From NCBI RefSeq assembly GCF_900142385.1, contig NZ_FRAQ01000002.1, positions 505,419 through 569,418 on the forward strand: a stretch of 64,000 nt of DNA, given 5' to 3'. Shown one piece after another: positions 48,839-57,698 of the stretch. The first letter of the stretch is position 1, and every line of letters begins with the position of its first letter. This stretch comes from Marinobacter antarcticus. Its GTDB lineage: Bacteria; Pseudomonadota; Gammaproteobacteria; Pseudomonadales; Oleiphilaceae. Below the pieces are notes generated by a model. That model saw nothing but the letters and a program-made list of their open reading frames with translations. It was not told the DNA's origin and ran no database searches. Made by a program: the position numbers and the translations under genes.

Positions 48839-49626
48839 CTGTCCTTCCATTCCGGCTTGCGCTTATCCAGGAACGCACAGATACCCTCCCTCGCGTCGTC
48901 AGCACGCATGTTTTCTGCCATCACCTTGGCCGTATATTCATAAGCGTCCGCCAGTGGCATCTCCAGCTGCTTGTAGAAAGCGCCCTTGCCAATCTTCAAC
49001 GTATGCCCGGATTTTTCAGCAATTGTGCGGGCCATGGTGTATACCGTCTCATCCAGCAGCGACTCATCAACAATCCGGTTTACCAGCCCCAACTGCTCTG
49101 CACGAACTGCACTGATCAGCTCCCCTGTAAGCAGCATCTCCATAGCATGCTTGCGTGAAACGTTACGGGACAGCGCCACCATAGGCGTTGAACAGAACAG
49201 CCCGATGTTTACACCTGGCGTGGCAAAACGTGCCGAATCCGCCGCCACAGCCAGATCACAGCTGGCGACCAACTGACATCCCGCCGCGGTTGCGACACCG
49301 GCCACTCGAGCAATCACCGGCTTTGGCAGATTCACAATTTGCTGCATCACCTCACTGCACCGGTTAAACAGCGCCAATTGGAATTCATGGCTATCAAGCT
49401 GATCGCGGATTTCCTTGAGATCGTGCCCTGCACAAAAGACCTTGCCCGCAGCCGCAAGAACCACCACTCGTGTAGCGTCGTCCGTTGCGATATCCGCAAG
49501 TGCGTCAGCCAAAGCATCAAGCATTCCCATGGAAAGGCTATTGCGCCGGTCAGGCTGATTCAGTGTAAGCGTGGTGATTCCGTTTTCACTGTGTTTCTGG
49601 ACCAGTGGTCCTGATTGCTCGGTCAT
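48835..49626 (-). CDS. Enoyl-CoA hydratase/isomerase family protein
   Basis: A 263-residue crotonase. The oxyanion loops are GKVFCAGHDLKEI and VATAAGCQLVASCDLAVAAD. The usual catalytic Glu of enoyl-CoA hydratases is not evident at the first site (NIGLFCST replaces the common LPEIxLG pattern), so hydratase activity is not certain; isomerase or another crotonase reaction is possible. ATG 49626 is the conserved start; an upstream frame to 49725 runs into a repeat region. It is transcribed away from the palindromic repeat at 49665. Confidence 0.8.
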   Translation of the reverse strand: MTEQSGPLVQKHSENGITTLTLNQPDRRNSLSMGMLDALADALADIATDDATRVVVLAAAGKVFCAGHDLKEIRDQLDSHEFQLALFNRCSEVMQQIVNLPKPVIARVAGVATAAGCQLVASCDLAVAADSARFATPGVNIGLFCSTPMVALSRNVSRKHAMEMLLTGELISAVRAEQLGLVNRIVDESLLDETVYTMARTIAEKSGHTLKIGKGAFYKQLEMPLADAYEYTAKVMAENMRADDAREGICAFLDKRKPEWKDS

Positions 49627-49664
49627 AAAAATACTCCATTTGATTCGGCTTCGGTGCCTGGGGC

Positions 49665-49763
49665 GGTCCGGCAGGTCTTCCCAACATACGCTGTAAATAC
49701 GTCCTTGTACGCTCGGCTCCGCCATCCCTGGCTCCGCACGATTTTGGGAAGACCTGCCGAACC
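49665..49763. repeat. About 100-bp palindromic intergenic repeat
   Basis: A 20-bp inverted repeat with one mismatch (left arm 49665-49684, right arm 49744-49763; core GGCAGGTCTTCCCAA/TTGGGAAGACCTGCC) flanks about 59 bases containing CTGTAAATACGTCCTTGTACGC. That inner sequence resembles short intergenic repeats I recall from several marine gammaproteobacteria, but I cannot verify it. It lies in the divergent gap before a crotonase gene, with no gene inside. Confidence 0.6.
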
Positions 49764-49920
49764 ACCCTCTTCACTAACTTAGTCAAAGTATTGCCGAGAC
49801 CGCCTATACTGTCGAAGCGACTTTTGTAGGATGCTCAGTTTTTCGCCATTGAGGTTGTTATAGACGCCCGCTGCCCATAGGCTCTAACCGGAAGCCAAAT
49901 ATTGCAGAGAGGAGCCGTTC

Positions 49921-50064
49921 ATGTCGAAATTAACAATCCTCAAAGCCATTGTCGCCATCGCAATCATTGGGGGCGGTATCTTTGTGATCATTAAAGACGA
50001 TCCGGCCGTACCATCCGGCGACATCAACAGCATCCAGCCGCTGCCAAAGCAGGACAACCCCTGA
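49921..50064 (+). CDS. Small single-helix membrane protein (47 residues)
   Basis: A short frame, MSKLTILKAIVAIAIIGGGIFVIIKDDPAV..., coding one hydrophobic helix and a short polar tail ending in QDNP. GAGGAG lies nine bases before the ATG. It is too short for most automatic calls. It is 28 bases before an EamA transporter gene on the same strand and may be its small partner. I do not recognise it. Confidence 0.55.
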   Translation: MSKLTILKAIVAIAIIGGGIFVIIKDDPAVPSGDINSIQPLPKQDNP

Positions 50065-50092
50065 CCCAGCCCATTGAACAGGCGAACCTGAT

Positions 50093-50971
50093 TTGCAGAC
50101 AACCCGAATCAAAGGACTAACCATCGCAGCCCTGGGCGTGCTTTTTATCGTCCCGGATGCGCTGCTGGTGAAGATCACCTCCGTGGACCCCGTGGTCTTC
50201 CTGTTCTGGCGGGGCCTGTTGCTGGCCATCAGCTTTTTTGTGATCAGCTGGGCCAGATACCGTTCACGCCTGGTCCCTGAAATCCGCAAATGCGGCCGCA
50301 AGGGGCTGTTCTGTGCCGGTGCGTTTGCCATCAGCACCCTGGGATTTGTGGTGGGCATGAAAAACACCGCCGCCGGCAACGTACTGGTCATCCTGAACAC
50401 CGCACCGGTGATTGCTGCGGTAATCGCATGGGCGGTATGGAAAGAAACACTGCCCCTCAGAACCTGGGTCATCATTCTGGTGTGCGTTTCGGGCGCTACC
50501 CTGATGGCCGTCGGTGAATTCGGCAAAGGCGATCCCCTGGGCCTGATGATGGCCGTGGTTGCCGCGACAGCTCTTGCCTCAAATCTCAACGTGGCCCGCT
50601 CCAAACCTGAAAGCGATATGAGCGTGATGCTTATGTTCGGCGCGGTGGCGCTGGCTGGCGTGGCTGCCCTGCTAGGCGGTGTTCAGATGCCTTCTTCCCG
50701 GGACTTTTTCTTTATTGCCCTGCTCTGCCTGGTTTTTCTGCCCACTGCCTGCATCCTTATCCAGATCGGCCCCCGCTACATTCCGGCGGCGGAAGTCAGC
50801 CTTATGCTGTTGCTGGAAACTGTCTTGGGCTCCTTCCTGGTGTGGCTGTTTCTCGGTGAAGTGCCTCCGAAACTCAGTCTGATCGGTGGGGCAATCGTGT
50901 TCTCGGCCCTCGCCGTTCATGGCTGGACTGAGGTGAACCGGTATCGAAAGGCGCGGCTGGCAGTTGATTAA
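50093..50971 (+). CDS. EamA/DMT-family transporter
   Basis: A 292-residue inner-membrane protein with about ten hydrophobic helices in two EamA repeats. The first repeat ends in the ITxxDPVVFLFWRGLLLAIS region; the second has the conserved AEVSLMLLLETVLGSFLVWLFLGE. DMT carriers move small metabolites, often outward; the substrate here is unknown. The start is a TTG at 50093 with a weak AGGCGA site. The next gene, a crotonase, follows after 52 bases. Confidence 0.85.
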   Translation: MQTTRIKGLTIAALGVLFIVPDALLVKITSVDPVVFLFWRGLLLAISFFVISWARYRSRLVPEIRKCGRKGLFCAGAFAISTLGFVVGMKNTAAGNVLVILNTAPVIAAVIAWAVWKETLPLRTWVIILVCVSGATLMAVGEFGKGDPLGLMMAVVAATALASNLNVARSKPESDMSVMLMFGAVALAGVAALLGGVQMPSSRDFFFIALLCLVFLPTACILIQIGPRYIPAAEVSLMLLLETVLGSFLVWLFLGEVPPKLSLIGGAIVFSALAVHGWTEVNRYRKARLAVD

Positions 50972-51023
50972 CCCGGTTCCCGCACGCGAAGATACGCGCT
51001 GAACGACAACAAGGAACCACCAA

Positions 51024-51827
51024 ATGATCAACGTACCCCAACTCACCGATGCACTGCTGACCCTGGAAAACCGGGTAGCCACCCTCACCCTGAACCGCCA
51101 CGACCTGCGCAACGCCCTCACGGGCTCCAACCTGATCGAAGACATCGTGACCACCGCAGAATGGGTGAACCAGTGCGACGACGTTTCAGTACTGGTGATT
51201 ACCGGCGCCGGTTCCGCCTTCAGCGCCGGCGGCAATATCCGCGACATGGCCAACCGCAGTGGTGATTTTGCCGGCGACGTGGCCGAATGCGCAGACCGCT
51301 ACCGCAAAGGCATCCAGCGAATCCCCCTGGCTCTGCAGAACGTGGAAGCCCCCATCATCGCCGCCGTAAACGGCCCCGCCATCGGCGCAGGCTTCGACCT
51401 GGCCAACATGGCCGATATCCGCATTGCCTCGGAAAGCGCAAAATTCGGCGAAACCTTCCTGAACCTCGGCATCATCCCCGGCGACGGCGGTGCCTGGTTT
51501 ATGCAGCGTTTGATCGGCTACCAGCGAGCCTTTGAGCTGACACTGACTGGCCGCGTGATTGATGCTACGGAAGCCAAGGAACTCGGTATTGTTCTGGACG
51601 TGGTAGCGCCGGACGAACTGCTCACCGCAGCAAATGCCATGGCCAACCGCATCGCTAGCCAGCCCCCGAAAGCCACACGGCTCACCAAGCGCCTGATGAA
51701 AATGGCCCCTCGGATGGAGCTGAAGGATTTTCTGGATGTGTGTGCGAATTTCCAGGGCATGTGCCATAACGAGCCGGAGCATCTGGAAGCGGTGAACCGG
51801 ATGCTGGAGGCTATGGCGAAAAAGTAA
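51024..51827 (+). CDS. Enoyl-CoA hydratase family protein
   Basis: A 267-residue crotonase with oxyanion loops GSAFSAGGNIRDMA and GPAIGAGFDLANMADIRIAS, and FGETFLNLGIIPGDGGAWFMQRLIG, where Glu and Asp occupy the usual hydratase catalytic region. It probably acts in beta-oxidation of acyl-CoA. AAGGA precedes the ATG. Its stop TAA (51825-51827) is directly adjacent to a tRNA-Leu 3' fragment starting at 51828, which is the left boundary of the integrated elements. Confidence 0.9.
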   Translation: MINVPQLTDALLTLENRVATLTLNRHDLRNALTGSNLIEDIVTTAEWVNQCDDVSVLVITGAGSAFSAGGNIRDMANRSGDFAGDVAECADRYRKGIQRIPLALQNVEAPIIAAVNGPAIGAGFDLANMADIRIASESAKFGETFLNLGIIPGDGGAWFMQRLIGYQRAFELTLTGRVIDATEAKELGIVLDVVAPDELLTAANAMANRIASQPPKATRLTKRLMKMAPRMELKDFLDVCANFQGMCHNEPEHLEAVNRMLEAMAKK

Positions 51828-51883
51828 TGGTGCTCCGGGCCGGAATCGAACCGGCACGACCCAGGGGTCGAGAGATTTTAAGT
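51828..51883 (-). other. tRNA-Leu(UAA) 3' fragment, left attachment site
   Basis: On the minus strand this reads as the 3' part of a leucine tRNA from the anticodon loop (CTTAAAA, anticodon UAA) through the variable arm and T arm (GGTTCGAATCC) to CCA. The 5' half is missing. It is the att remnant left by integration into the tRNA gene, with crossover in the anticodon loop. A second such fragment lies at 61166. The intact gene should lie to the right of the window. Confidence 0.8.
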
Positions 51884-51971
51884 TATTAGCGTCCTTTTTT
51901 GAATAAGTTGGAAATTGTTTTAATAAGCAATATAAAACAGCAGTTTACGAGCCTTGACAAAAAATTGAAAT

Positions 51972-52001
51972 TTGCAGTTGTTTGAAGAAATCCGCTATTA
52001 T
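51972..52001 (+). promoter_or_regulatory. Candidate promoter of integrase 1
   Basis: TTGCAG at 51972-51977 and TATTAT at 51996-52001, separated by 18 bases, could be a sigma-70 promoter. Two TGTCTACATA boxes lie just downstream, so they could also repress it. Confidence 0.3.
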
Positions 52002-52012
52002 TTGATCGATTC

Positions 52013-52033
52013 TGTCTACATAGTGTCTACATA
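52013..52033 (+). repeat. Two TGTCTACATA boxes at 11-bp spacing, left end of island 1
   Basis: TGTCTACATA occurs at 52013 and 52024. The same pair, slightly altered, occurs at the right end of the island (61090). Position between att and integrase suggests arm-type or excision-factor binding sites. Confidence 0.6.
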
Positions 52034-52077
52034 AGGACGCAAGAGACTTTCCGACGAATGCGAGTGGAGCCCTACCC

Positions 52078-53262
52078 TTGAGAATTACCAAGAGCTTTAT
52101 CGACAAAGTTCCCCTGCCCCAGATTGGTCCGGGTGGTAAATCCAGCCAGGCGTTTTATCGGGATTCGGTCATCGCCGGTTTTGGTTTACGCGTCACCAGT
52201 GGCGGAGCCAAATCGTTCATCGTAGAAAAACGAGTGGATGGCCGGGTTACGCGAAAGACGCTTGGCCGATATGGCAACCTGACGCTTGAGCAGGCCCGCA
52301 AAGAAGCACAGAAATATTTGGGCAAAGTTGCAACCGGTATAAACCCGATTCGGGAAGCCCAGGAGCAGCGGGCGCAACGCGTCACGCTAAACGACGCCTT
52401 TGAAGATTACCTGGTCACTCGCAAAACCCTAAAGCCAAATACGCTCAACGACTACAACCGCTCCATGCGGGAAATGTTTAAGGACTGGCAGAGCAAAGCC
52501 TTAAAAGACATTAACCGGGATATGGTGCTGAATCGCCATGCGGAATACGGGCAACGCAGCCCCGCACGAGCTGACAACGGAATGCGCATCTTACGGGCCG
52601 TGTTCAATCACGCCTTGCAGCGATACCAAGACGCCGCCGGCAAACCCTTCCTGGTGGCAAACCCGGTTGACGTACTGAGCCATCAACGCGCCTGGTACAA
52701 GGTGGAACGCCGACAAAGCCTGATCAAAGATCATCAGCTTAAGGCGTGGTATGACGCCACCATGCAACTGAACACGCAAACCACGCGGGATTATCTTCAC
52801 CTGGTGCTGCTTACCGGGTTGCGCCGAACTGAGGCGGCAACGCTTACCTGGAAACAAATCGACTTCAAAGAGAAGACCCTGATCATCACTGACACCAAAA
52901 ATGGCCGAGCGCATCGCCTGCCCTTCAGTGACGCCATCGAAGCGTTGTTAAAGCGTCGTTCTGAGGAGCAGGAAAGCCCGTATGTATTTCCCAGTGACGC
53001 AGAGCGAGGACATCTCTCTGAGCCCCGCACAGCGATCAAACGTGTCTCTAAACTTTCTGGGGTCACATTCACTCTGCACGACCTGCGACGCACGTTTATT
53101 ACCGCTGCTGAACGTCTCGACATACCGGCTTATGCTCTGAAGCGACTCATGAACCACAAAGATCCGAACGATGTGACCGACGGTTACATCATTTTCGACG
53201 TTGAGCGATTGCGAGCTCCAATGCAGAAAATTACCAGCTTTTTTCTGAGTCATACGCAGTAA
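52078..53262 (+). CDS. int: Tyrosine integrase of island 1 (P4-like)
   Basis: A 394-residue tyrosine recombinase that would insert and excise the element at tRNA-Leu. An N-terminal DUF4102-like arm-binding domain (GFGLRVTSGGAKSFIVEKR) is followed by the catalytic domain with Arg249 (TGLRRTE), His334/Arg337 (HDLRRTF), His360 (LMNHKD) and nucleophile Tyr370 (DGYIIF), all intact. The start is a TTG with GGAG upstream. It is the first gene after the left att fragment, and two 11-bp boxes lie in its leader. Confidence 0.95.
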   Translation: MRITKSFIDKVPLPQIGPGGKSSQAFYRDSVIAGFGLRVTSGGAKSFIVEKRVDGRVTRKTLGRYGNLTLEQARKEAQKYLGKVATGINPIREAQEQRAQRVTLNDAFEDYLVTRKTLKPNTLNDYNRSMREMFKDWQSKALKDINRDMVLNRHAEYGQRSPARADNGMRILRAVFNHALQRYQDAAGKPFLVANPVDVLSHQRAWYKVERRQSLIKDHQLKAWYDATMQLNTQTTRDYLHLVLLTGLRRTEAATLTWKQIDFKEKTLIITDTKNGRAHRLPFSDAIEALLKRRSEEQESPYVFPSDAERGHLSEPRTAIKRVSKLSGVTFTLHDLRRTFITAAERLDIPAYALKRLMNHKDPNDVTDGYIIFDVERLRAPMQKITSFFLSHTQ

Positions 53263-53319
53263 GCCACCGCGGGATAAAACCGGTCATCGAATACAGCGAT
53301 CTAAAGGACATCATATTTT

Positions 53320-54096
53320 ATGCAATCAAATGACAACTATATCTTCGATCAATATGAAGCGAAGAGCGGGGTTACACCAAGCTATTTCGACCCCGATTTT
53401 TACGATATTGAAGCCACTGCCTCGGAGTTATTGGGGCGATTCTCGCCTTCCGAGATAGCTCAGGCGGTCAAATCCTTCGATGACTTCCTACACGCTAGGT
53501 CGCCAGACTTCAACCCTTCTTCAGAAGACTGGTTAAATGGCGATCTCGATGGGGATTATTGTGGAGGAGCGCAAACAATGTGCCTCAACAGCTTAACCAA
53601 CAAAGGAATAGATCCGAGCGAAGCTTTTGGGTGTTCTCTCAAAATGTATGAAGCTTATGCAATGGCGGCCCTTGCCATTATTGCGGTCGCAGTCCGAGAA
53701 GAAGCTAGGCTAGACCGGTCTGGCGACGTTGAAGAACTCTATTGGCGGTTTGGGCGCTATGCGATTGAAGGGTCAAAGCTTGCTTACGCTGCGAAAGTTC
53801 TCAATCTAAACCCGGAACTAAAAGTTCCGGTTGATCAATACCGAAAGACAGTGGCATCGAAAGGAGGGAAAGGAAAGAGTCAAAAATATTTACCACTAAA
53901 AAAGGCTATTTATGGGAAATGGCTAGACCAGCATCAAGGTCGATCGAATAGAGATGCTGCCCGGCGCATTTGGCAGTCATTGCCCGCTGAAATAAACTGC
54001 GATTATACCGGGAAGTCGATCCTGAACCCTGCTGACCCAGAAACAACTGTAGCAAAATGGATTGGAGCATTCTCCAAAGGTGATATACCTCAATAG
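53320..54096 (+). CDS. Island protein of unknown function
   Basis: A 258-residue protein that I do not recognise. The N-terminal part is acidic; a hydrophobic helix (MYEAYAMAALAIIAVAV) lies near residue 110. The C-terminal third is basic (VASKGGKGKSQKYLPLKKAIYGKWL) with GRSNRDAARRIWQSLP, a helix-turn-helix-like pattern common in island genes of unknown role. It is downstream of the integrase and ends convergent with the 302-residue gene, with a 7-base overlap. Confidence 0.5.
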   Translation: MQSNDNYIFDQYEAKSGVTPSYFDPDFYDIEATASELLGRFSPSEIAQAVKSFDDFLHARSPDFNPSSEDWLNGDLDGDYCGGAQTMCLNSLTNKGIDPSEAFGCSLKMYEAYAMAALAIIAVAVREEARLDRSGDVEELYWRFGRYAIEGSKLAYAAKVLNLNPELKVPVDQYRKTVASKGGKGKSQKYLPLKKAIYGKWLDQHQGRSNRDAARRIWQSLPAEINCDYTGKSILNPADPETTVAKWIGAFSKGDIPQ

Positions 54097-54998
54097 CACT
54101 TGGAACCTGAGGCAGCTCCAATTTCCAAGGTGACTTCTCCTTTCGCTGCTTCATTTTTAATCAAGTCAATAAATGCAGGTAATTCAGTTCGCCTTAGGCG
54201 ACCGCTAATCATAGCTTCAACTTGGCCCATAGGCATTGATACTCTGAATCTAGCAACCTCCTTGGCATCGTTTCGAATGATGAACTCACCCGGACATTTC
54301 GACCGTGGGTTCGCTGTTCCCCCTTTTTGACCAAAAAACTCGAAGAAAAGACTCTTCACATGGTAGAGGAAAAAATAGTCCTCCGATGGACCTGAGGGCC
54401 TGAATTTGAAATCGGCCCAAGTGGTTTTCTCGTCAATTTCTAGCTTGTAGCTTGATGATTCGTGGAACATTGCAACCGCAGATATTTGCCTATTAGGCAC
54501 ACAGTGGAGTCGCCATCTTCCATCAGAGCCTTTCACCGGGTATGAGAAGACAATGGGGAAGTTATAGTCAGCGGCCAGTCGATCTACACGCATCTTCAAA
54601 ACTTTTCTGTCTCGGAAAGTGGTCACTAACAAGAGATTGCAATGTCTCGCAAACTCCAGTTTTTTAAAGAGTTGATCATCATCCAATAGAGCCCAGCGCC
54701 GAAGTGCTTCGTAGAGCACAAATTTGCTATCTCTCTTTGCAGCTCCGTCGCAAAAACTATTATGTCCCCGAATACCTACGCCTGCGTCGTACACAAGATA
54801 TTCCAATTCCTCAAGTGACTCTTTAGCTACCCTCCTCAGCCAGCGATGAGTGTCACCTTCGTCTCGACTTTCTAGGTCGTCATAGGAGAGGCAAATTCCG
54901 CCCTCCTCCACATGCGCATCCTTAGCAAAAGACCATTCAATAGCTGATGGAAAGTCGGTCACCTCAAGTTTCGGTGTCAAATATTCGGCCTTTCGCAT
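54090..54998 (-). CDS. Uncharacterised cargo protein of island 1
   Basis: A 302-residue protein that I do not recognise. It is mixed alpha/beta with no signal or membrane segment. Visible features are GHNSFCDGAAKRDSKFVLYEALRRW, a hydrophobic strand (HCNLLLVTTFRDRKVLKMRVDRL) and a basic patch near the C-terminus. It is the only leftward gene between the integrase group and the alpA operon. Such isolated island genes are often cargo, but no defence motif is evident. Confidence 0.5.
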   Translation of the reverse strand: MRKAEYLTPKLEVTDFPSAIEWSFAKDAHVEEGGICLSYDDLESRDEGDTHRWLRRVAKESLEELEYLVYDAGVGIRGHNSFCDGAAKRDSKFVLYEALRRWALLDDDQLFKKLEFARHCNLLLVTTFRDRKVLKMRVDRLAADYNFPIVFSYPVKGSDGRWRLHCVPNRQISAVAMFHESSSYKLEIDEKTTWADFKFRPSGPSEDYFFLYHVKSLFFEFFGQKGGTANPRSKCPGEFIIRNDAKEVARFRVSMPMGQVEAMISGRLRRTELPAFIDLIKNEAAKGEVTLEIGAASGSKCY

Positions 54999-55145
54999 AA
55001 ATCATCCTTGTCCTGAAAAAAAGTCCTGTAAACGTTTTGGTGTGACTCTGCTAAGCACAAGCATACCTCTACTTAGCACACGCCTTCTATCCTCAAACGT
55101 TTTCAATAAGAATTTGCCCAGTGATTAAACGATCGAGGGCAAACC

Positions 55146-55349
55146 ATGTTGAAACAACTTTTGAATACGAAAGAAGCCGCTCAATACCTGGGCATAAGCA
55201 AGGCGTTCCTTGAACGCGATCGTTGGGCCGGTGCGCGCGTTCCCTTTATCAAGGTAGGTAGCCGCGCAGTTCGATATCGACTGAGCGATCTCAACGACTA
55301 CATCGAGAAACAAGTTCGGTTTTCAACCTCCCAAACGGTGGCGTTGTGA
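55146..55349 (+). CDS. AlpA-type helix-turn-helix regulator/excisionase, island 1
   Basis: A 67-residue winged-helix protein (LLNTKEAAQYLGISKAFLERDRWAG then RYRLSDLNDYIEK) of the AlpA/excisionase MerR-like family, which controls integrase and excision in P4-type elements. GAGGG precedes the ATG. The start of the next frame overlaps its stop by four bases (GTGA), so it heads a compact operon with the replication gene. Confidence 0.85.
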   Translation: MLKQLLNTKEAAQYLGISKAFLERDRWAGARVPFIKVGSRAVRYRLSDLNDYIEKQVRFSTSQTVAL

Positions 55350-55684
55350 GCCGCTTGCTGCCGGGCTGCATGCTGGCGATTTTCATGTGTGTGTCCATTG
55401 AACTGCTAATCCGAAGCGAACATGAAGTGTCACTTGCCGCGACAGCCTCTTCAGCAATTGCTTCAGATGCAGCTGTACCTGTCTGGATAGGTTCGACCCC
55501 ACGCGCCGCAAGGGGTACCCGGTGGGTGGGTACCTCGCTGCCCTCACTTGCTTTGTACCTAATAGGGGCTGGAGAGCGGGTCCCCTTACCTTCCTCGTAC
55601 ACGACCCTAACCCTACTAGGTTCAGGTACGCCGTTATTCGGAGAGCCGTTGTTTAACAAGGCATATAAACCGGTGGCGGTGTGA
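55346..55684 (+). CDS. Small protein between alpA and rep
   Basis: A 112-residue frame starting at a GTG that overlaps the alpA stop. It has a hydrophobic N-terminus (LLPGCMLAIFMCVSIELLI) and a low-complexity Ser/Gly/Leu-rich remainder. Its stop is one base from the rep start. The tight packing supports a real gene; the composition is odd. The same DNA has several GGTACC-like sites, so part of it may instead be a replication origin. I do not recognise it. Confidence 0.35.
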   Translation: MSRLLPGCMLAIFMCVSIELLIRSEHEVSLAATASSAIASDAAVPVWIGSTPRAARGTRWVGTSLPSLALYLIGAGERVPLPSSYTTLTLLGSGTPLFGEPLFNKAYKPVAV

Positions 55685-55685
55685 C

Positions 55686-57485
55686 ATGAAACCCAGCTAT
55701 ACCAGTAAAGAAACCCTAAACCGGGCGCAGGCATCTGCGGCCCGGTTTTTTGATGGATCTTATGGACCATTTATTGATCGGGTGCACCCGGAGCTGAAGC
55801 TCAAAGTTCAGGAGCAGCGGGCTGCTCGTGAGGCGGAAGTGAGCCAAAGGCGAGCTGAAGCTAATAGGCTAGTCAAGGCGTCGAAAAGTCCGACAGACCG
55901 ATTCCCAGGTTCGACTGGAGCATATTTCAACCGGCCAGCACCCCGGCGCAAGCCGGTGCCAATACAGTTGGAAATGGCGAAACCAGGATACGCACATAAC
56001 CTCGATCAGGCAGGCACGTGGACCGTTATTGAATATCGAAAGTGGGCTGATGAATACCGGATCAGAATGGACACCAGACCAGGTGCCGGTGCACAGACTC
56101 CGGACAACGCAGGAGACCGTGTTACCGCGATGCTCACAGAGCGTGGTGCACGGAAAATATCGGAATCCTGTTATTACATGGCTTGCCAACGTGGCGGGTT
56201 TTCAACGTTCGCAACACTCACATTGAGCCAAGAGGCACGTGAAAAACTTGGGCGTCGCATCATGGTTCCCATGTTTCCCGCAAACGAATCCGGTTTCCCG
56301 GTAATACCACTAGAGTCCGCCAGGGCGAAACAGGGCCCGCTGGGGGTACGTTATGATTTGGAAAGTGAAACCCCGCGATATAACGTCGCAGAAATAAACT
56401 ACCAGGCCGGAGAAATACGGCACGAGAAAAGTGGCGCGCTGTATACGCCCCTGAAAATGGGATGGAAGTGGTCCGTGCAAAAAGAGGCGAGCCGTTTTTT
56501 TGAAGCCGCGAATAAAATGTATCAACGCGGGTGGCAGTATCAGAATGACCAGGGCGAAGCAGTAAAGGTTGCAGGCTCGCGAAAGTGCGTCGCCAAAAAA
56601 CGCCCAGCATCGAAGGGTGATCAGTTCGACGCAGTTGCAACGCCGATCAAATTTGAACCTGAGCCCTTGGCTTATTTATGGGTAGCTGAGAACCCCGACC
56701 GGATCGACACGGAAACCGGCGAATACATGGGCGAGAACCCGCATTTGCATATAATGATGAAATGGCGTGTAGACCACCGTCACTTCGAAGCTTGGGCCGC
56801 CCGTCTCGAGAAACTATGGGGTCACGGGTTTGCGCATTTGGAGAAAATCAAAGACCCGCAGAAAGCCGGGAGCTATGTTGCCAAGGCGGCTGGTTACCTA
56901 AGCAAAGCTCAAGGCAAAACTGATCAGGGCGATATAAGGGGCAACCGTTACGGCATAAGCGCCAGAGCCAGGGCCCCCGGATGGATTGAATGCGAACGGC
57001 ACCAGGTTGGCCTCATGGGATGGCTCCTGGCGGAAGCACACGAAAAATGGAATACCAAACACGGCCCTAAAATAGCGCGTCGTGATTACCTGAAAAAGAA
57101 GCTAACTGGTGATATTAGCGTAAGGGCCGGAAAGGTAGTCCAGATCCTCGCAGCACAACCTCACGAGCGCAAAGCCATCGGCAATGCGCTTGAGAAGGTA
57201 CGACGTGCGATCGAAGCTTTACCAAGAGTCAGCAAATATGGAGCCGTGTTTAAAAGCCAGGAACAGCTAGATCGGTTCATGACCTGGGCCCACCGCCAAG
57301 GGTGGTCAGAGCGACCGCAGGAAAGTCTTTGGCTGAAACAATGGCGGCATAATCAGTTGTTTCGGAGGAACAGGTCGCGCCTCAATGCTAGCGCTGAAGA
57401 TTTTGCTGCATGGTATCAGCAAGCTGATTCAGGCGAATTCGCCCTTGAAGGTGACTACAGAGGATGGGAGCCCGCCGATGAGTGA
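55686..57485 (+). CDS. rep: HUH-type replication initiator (rolling-circle Rep)
   Basis: A 599-residue protein with rolling-circle initiator motifs: motif 1 FSTFATLTL near residue 175, HUH motif HLHIMM at His353/His355, and motif 3 YVAKAAGYLSK with Tyr397 and Tyr404, either of which could nick DNA. Long flanking regions are charged and helical. It resembles Reps of filamentous-phage and satellite-type elements. No phage coat or secretion gene is present. It follows alpA and the 112-residue frame in one operon, so the island probably replicates as a circle after excision. That is inference. Confidence 0.7.
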   Translation: MKPSYTSKETLNRAQASAARFFDGSYGPFIDRVHPELKLKVQEQRAAREAEVSQRRAEANRLVKASKSPTDRFPGSTGAYFNRPAPRRKPVPIQLEMAKPGYAHNLDQAGTWTVIEYRKWADEYRIRMDTRPGAGAQTPDNAGDRVTAMLTERGARKISESCYYMACQRGGFSTFATLTLSQEAREKLGRRIMVPMFPANESGFPVIPLESARAKQGPLGVRYDLESETPRYNVAEINYQAGEIRHEKSGALYTPLKMGWKWSVQKEASRFFEAANKMYQRGWQYQNDQGEAVKVAGSRKCVAKKRPASKGDQFDAVATPIKFEPEPLAYLWVAENPDRIDTETGEYMGENPHLHIMMKWRVDHRHFEAWAARLEKLWGHGFAHLEKIKDPQKAGSYVAKAAGYLSKAQGKTDQGDIRGNRYGISARARAPGWIECERHQVGLMGWLLAEAHEKWNTKHGPKIARRDYLKKKLTGDISVRAGKVVQILAAQPHERKAIGNALEKVRRAIEALPRVSKYGAVFKSQEQLDRFMTWAHRQGWSERPQESLWLKQWRHNQLFRRNRSRLNASAEDFAAWYQQADSGEFALEGDYRGWEPADE

Positions 57486-57698
57486 CCGAATAGCAGTATT
57501 TCGTCGGCTACTCCTGAAGCAAAAACCAGTCTTATCCACGCTCTCCTCCTAGGAGTTCTGTTAACAACTATATTCCACATGAAGGCGAGAGGACTCCGAG
57601 CGAATATATTTAGTTCAGTTGGCGCTCGCCGCCCGGGCGGTGTATGTGTAGATAAATGGTTAGTGGCCATAGCTTTTAAACCAGAGGTCTAATATCGC

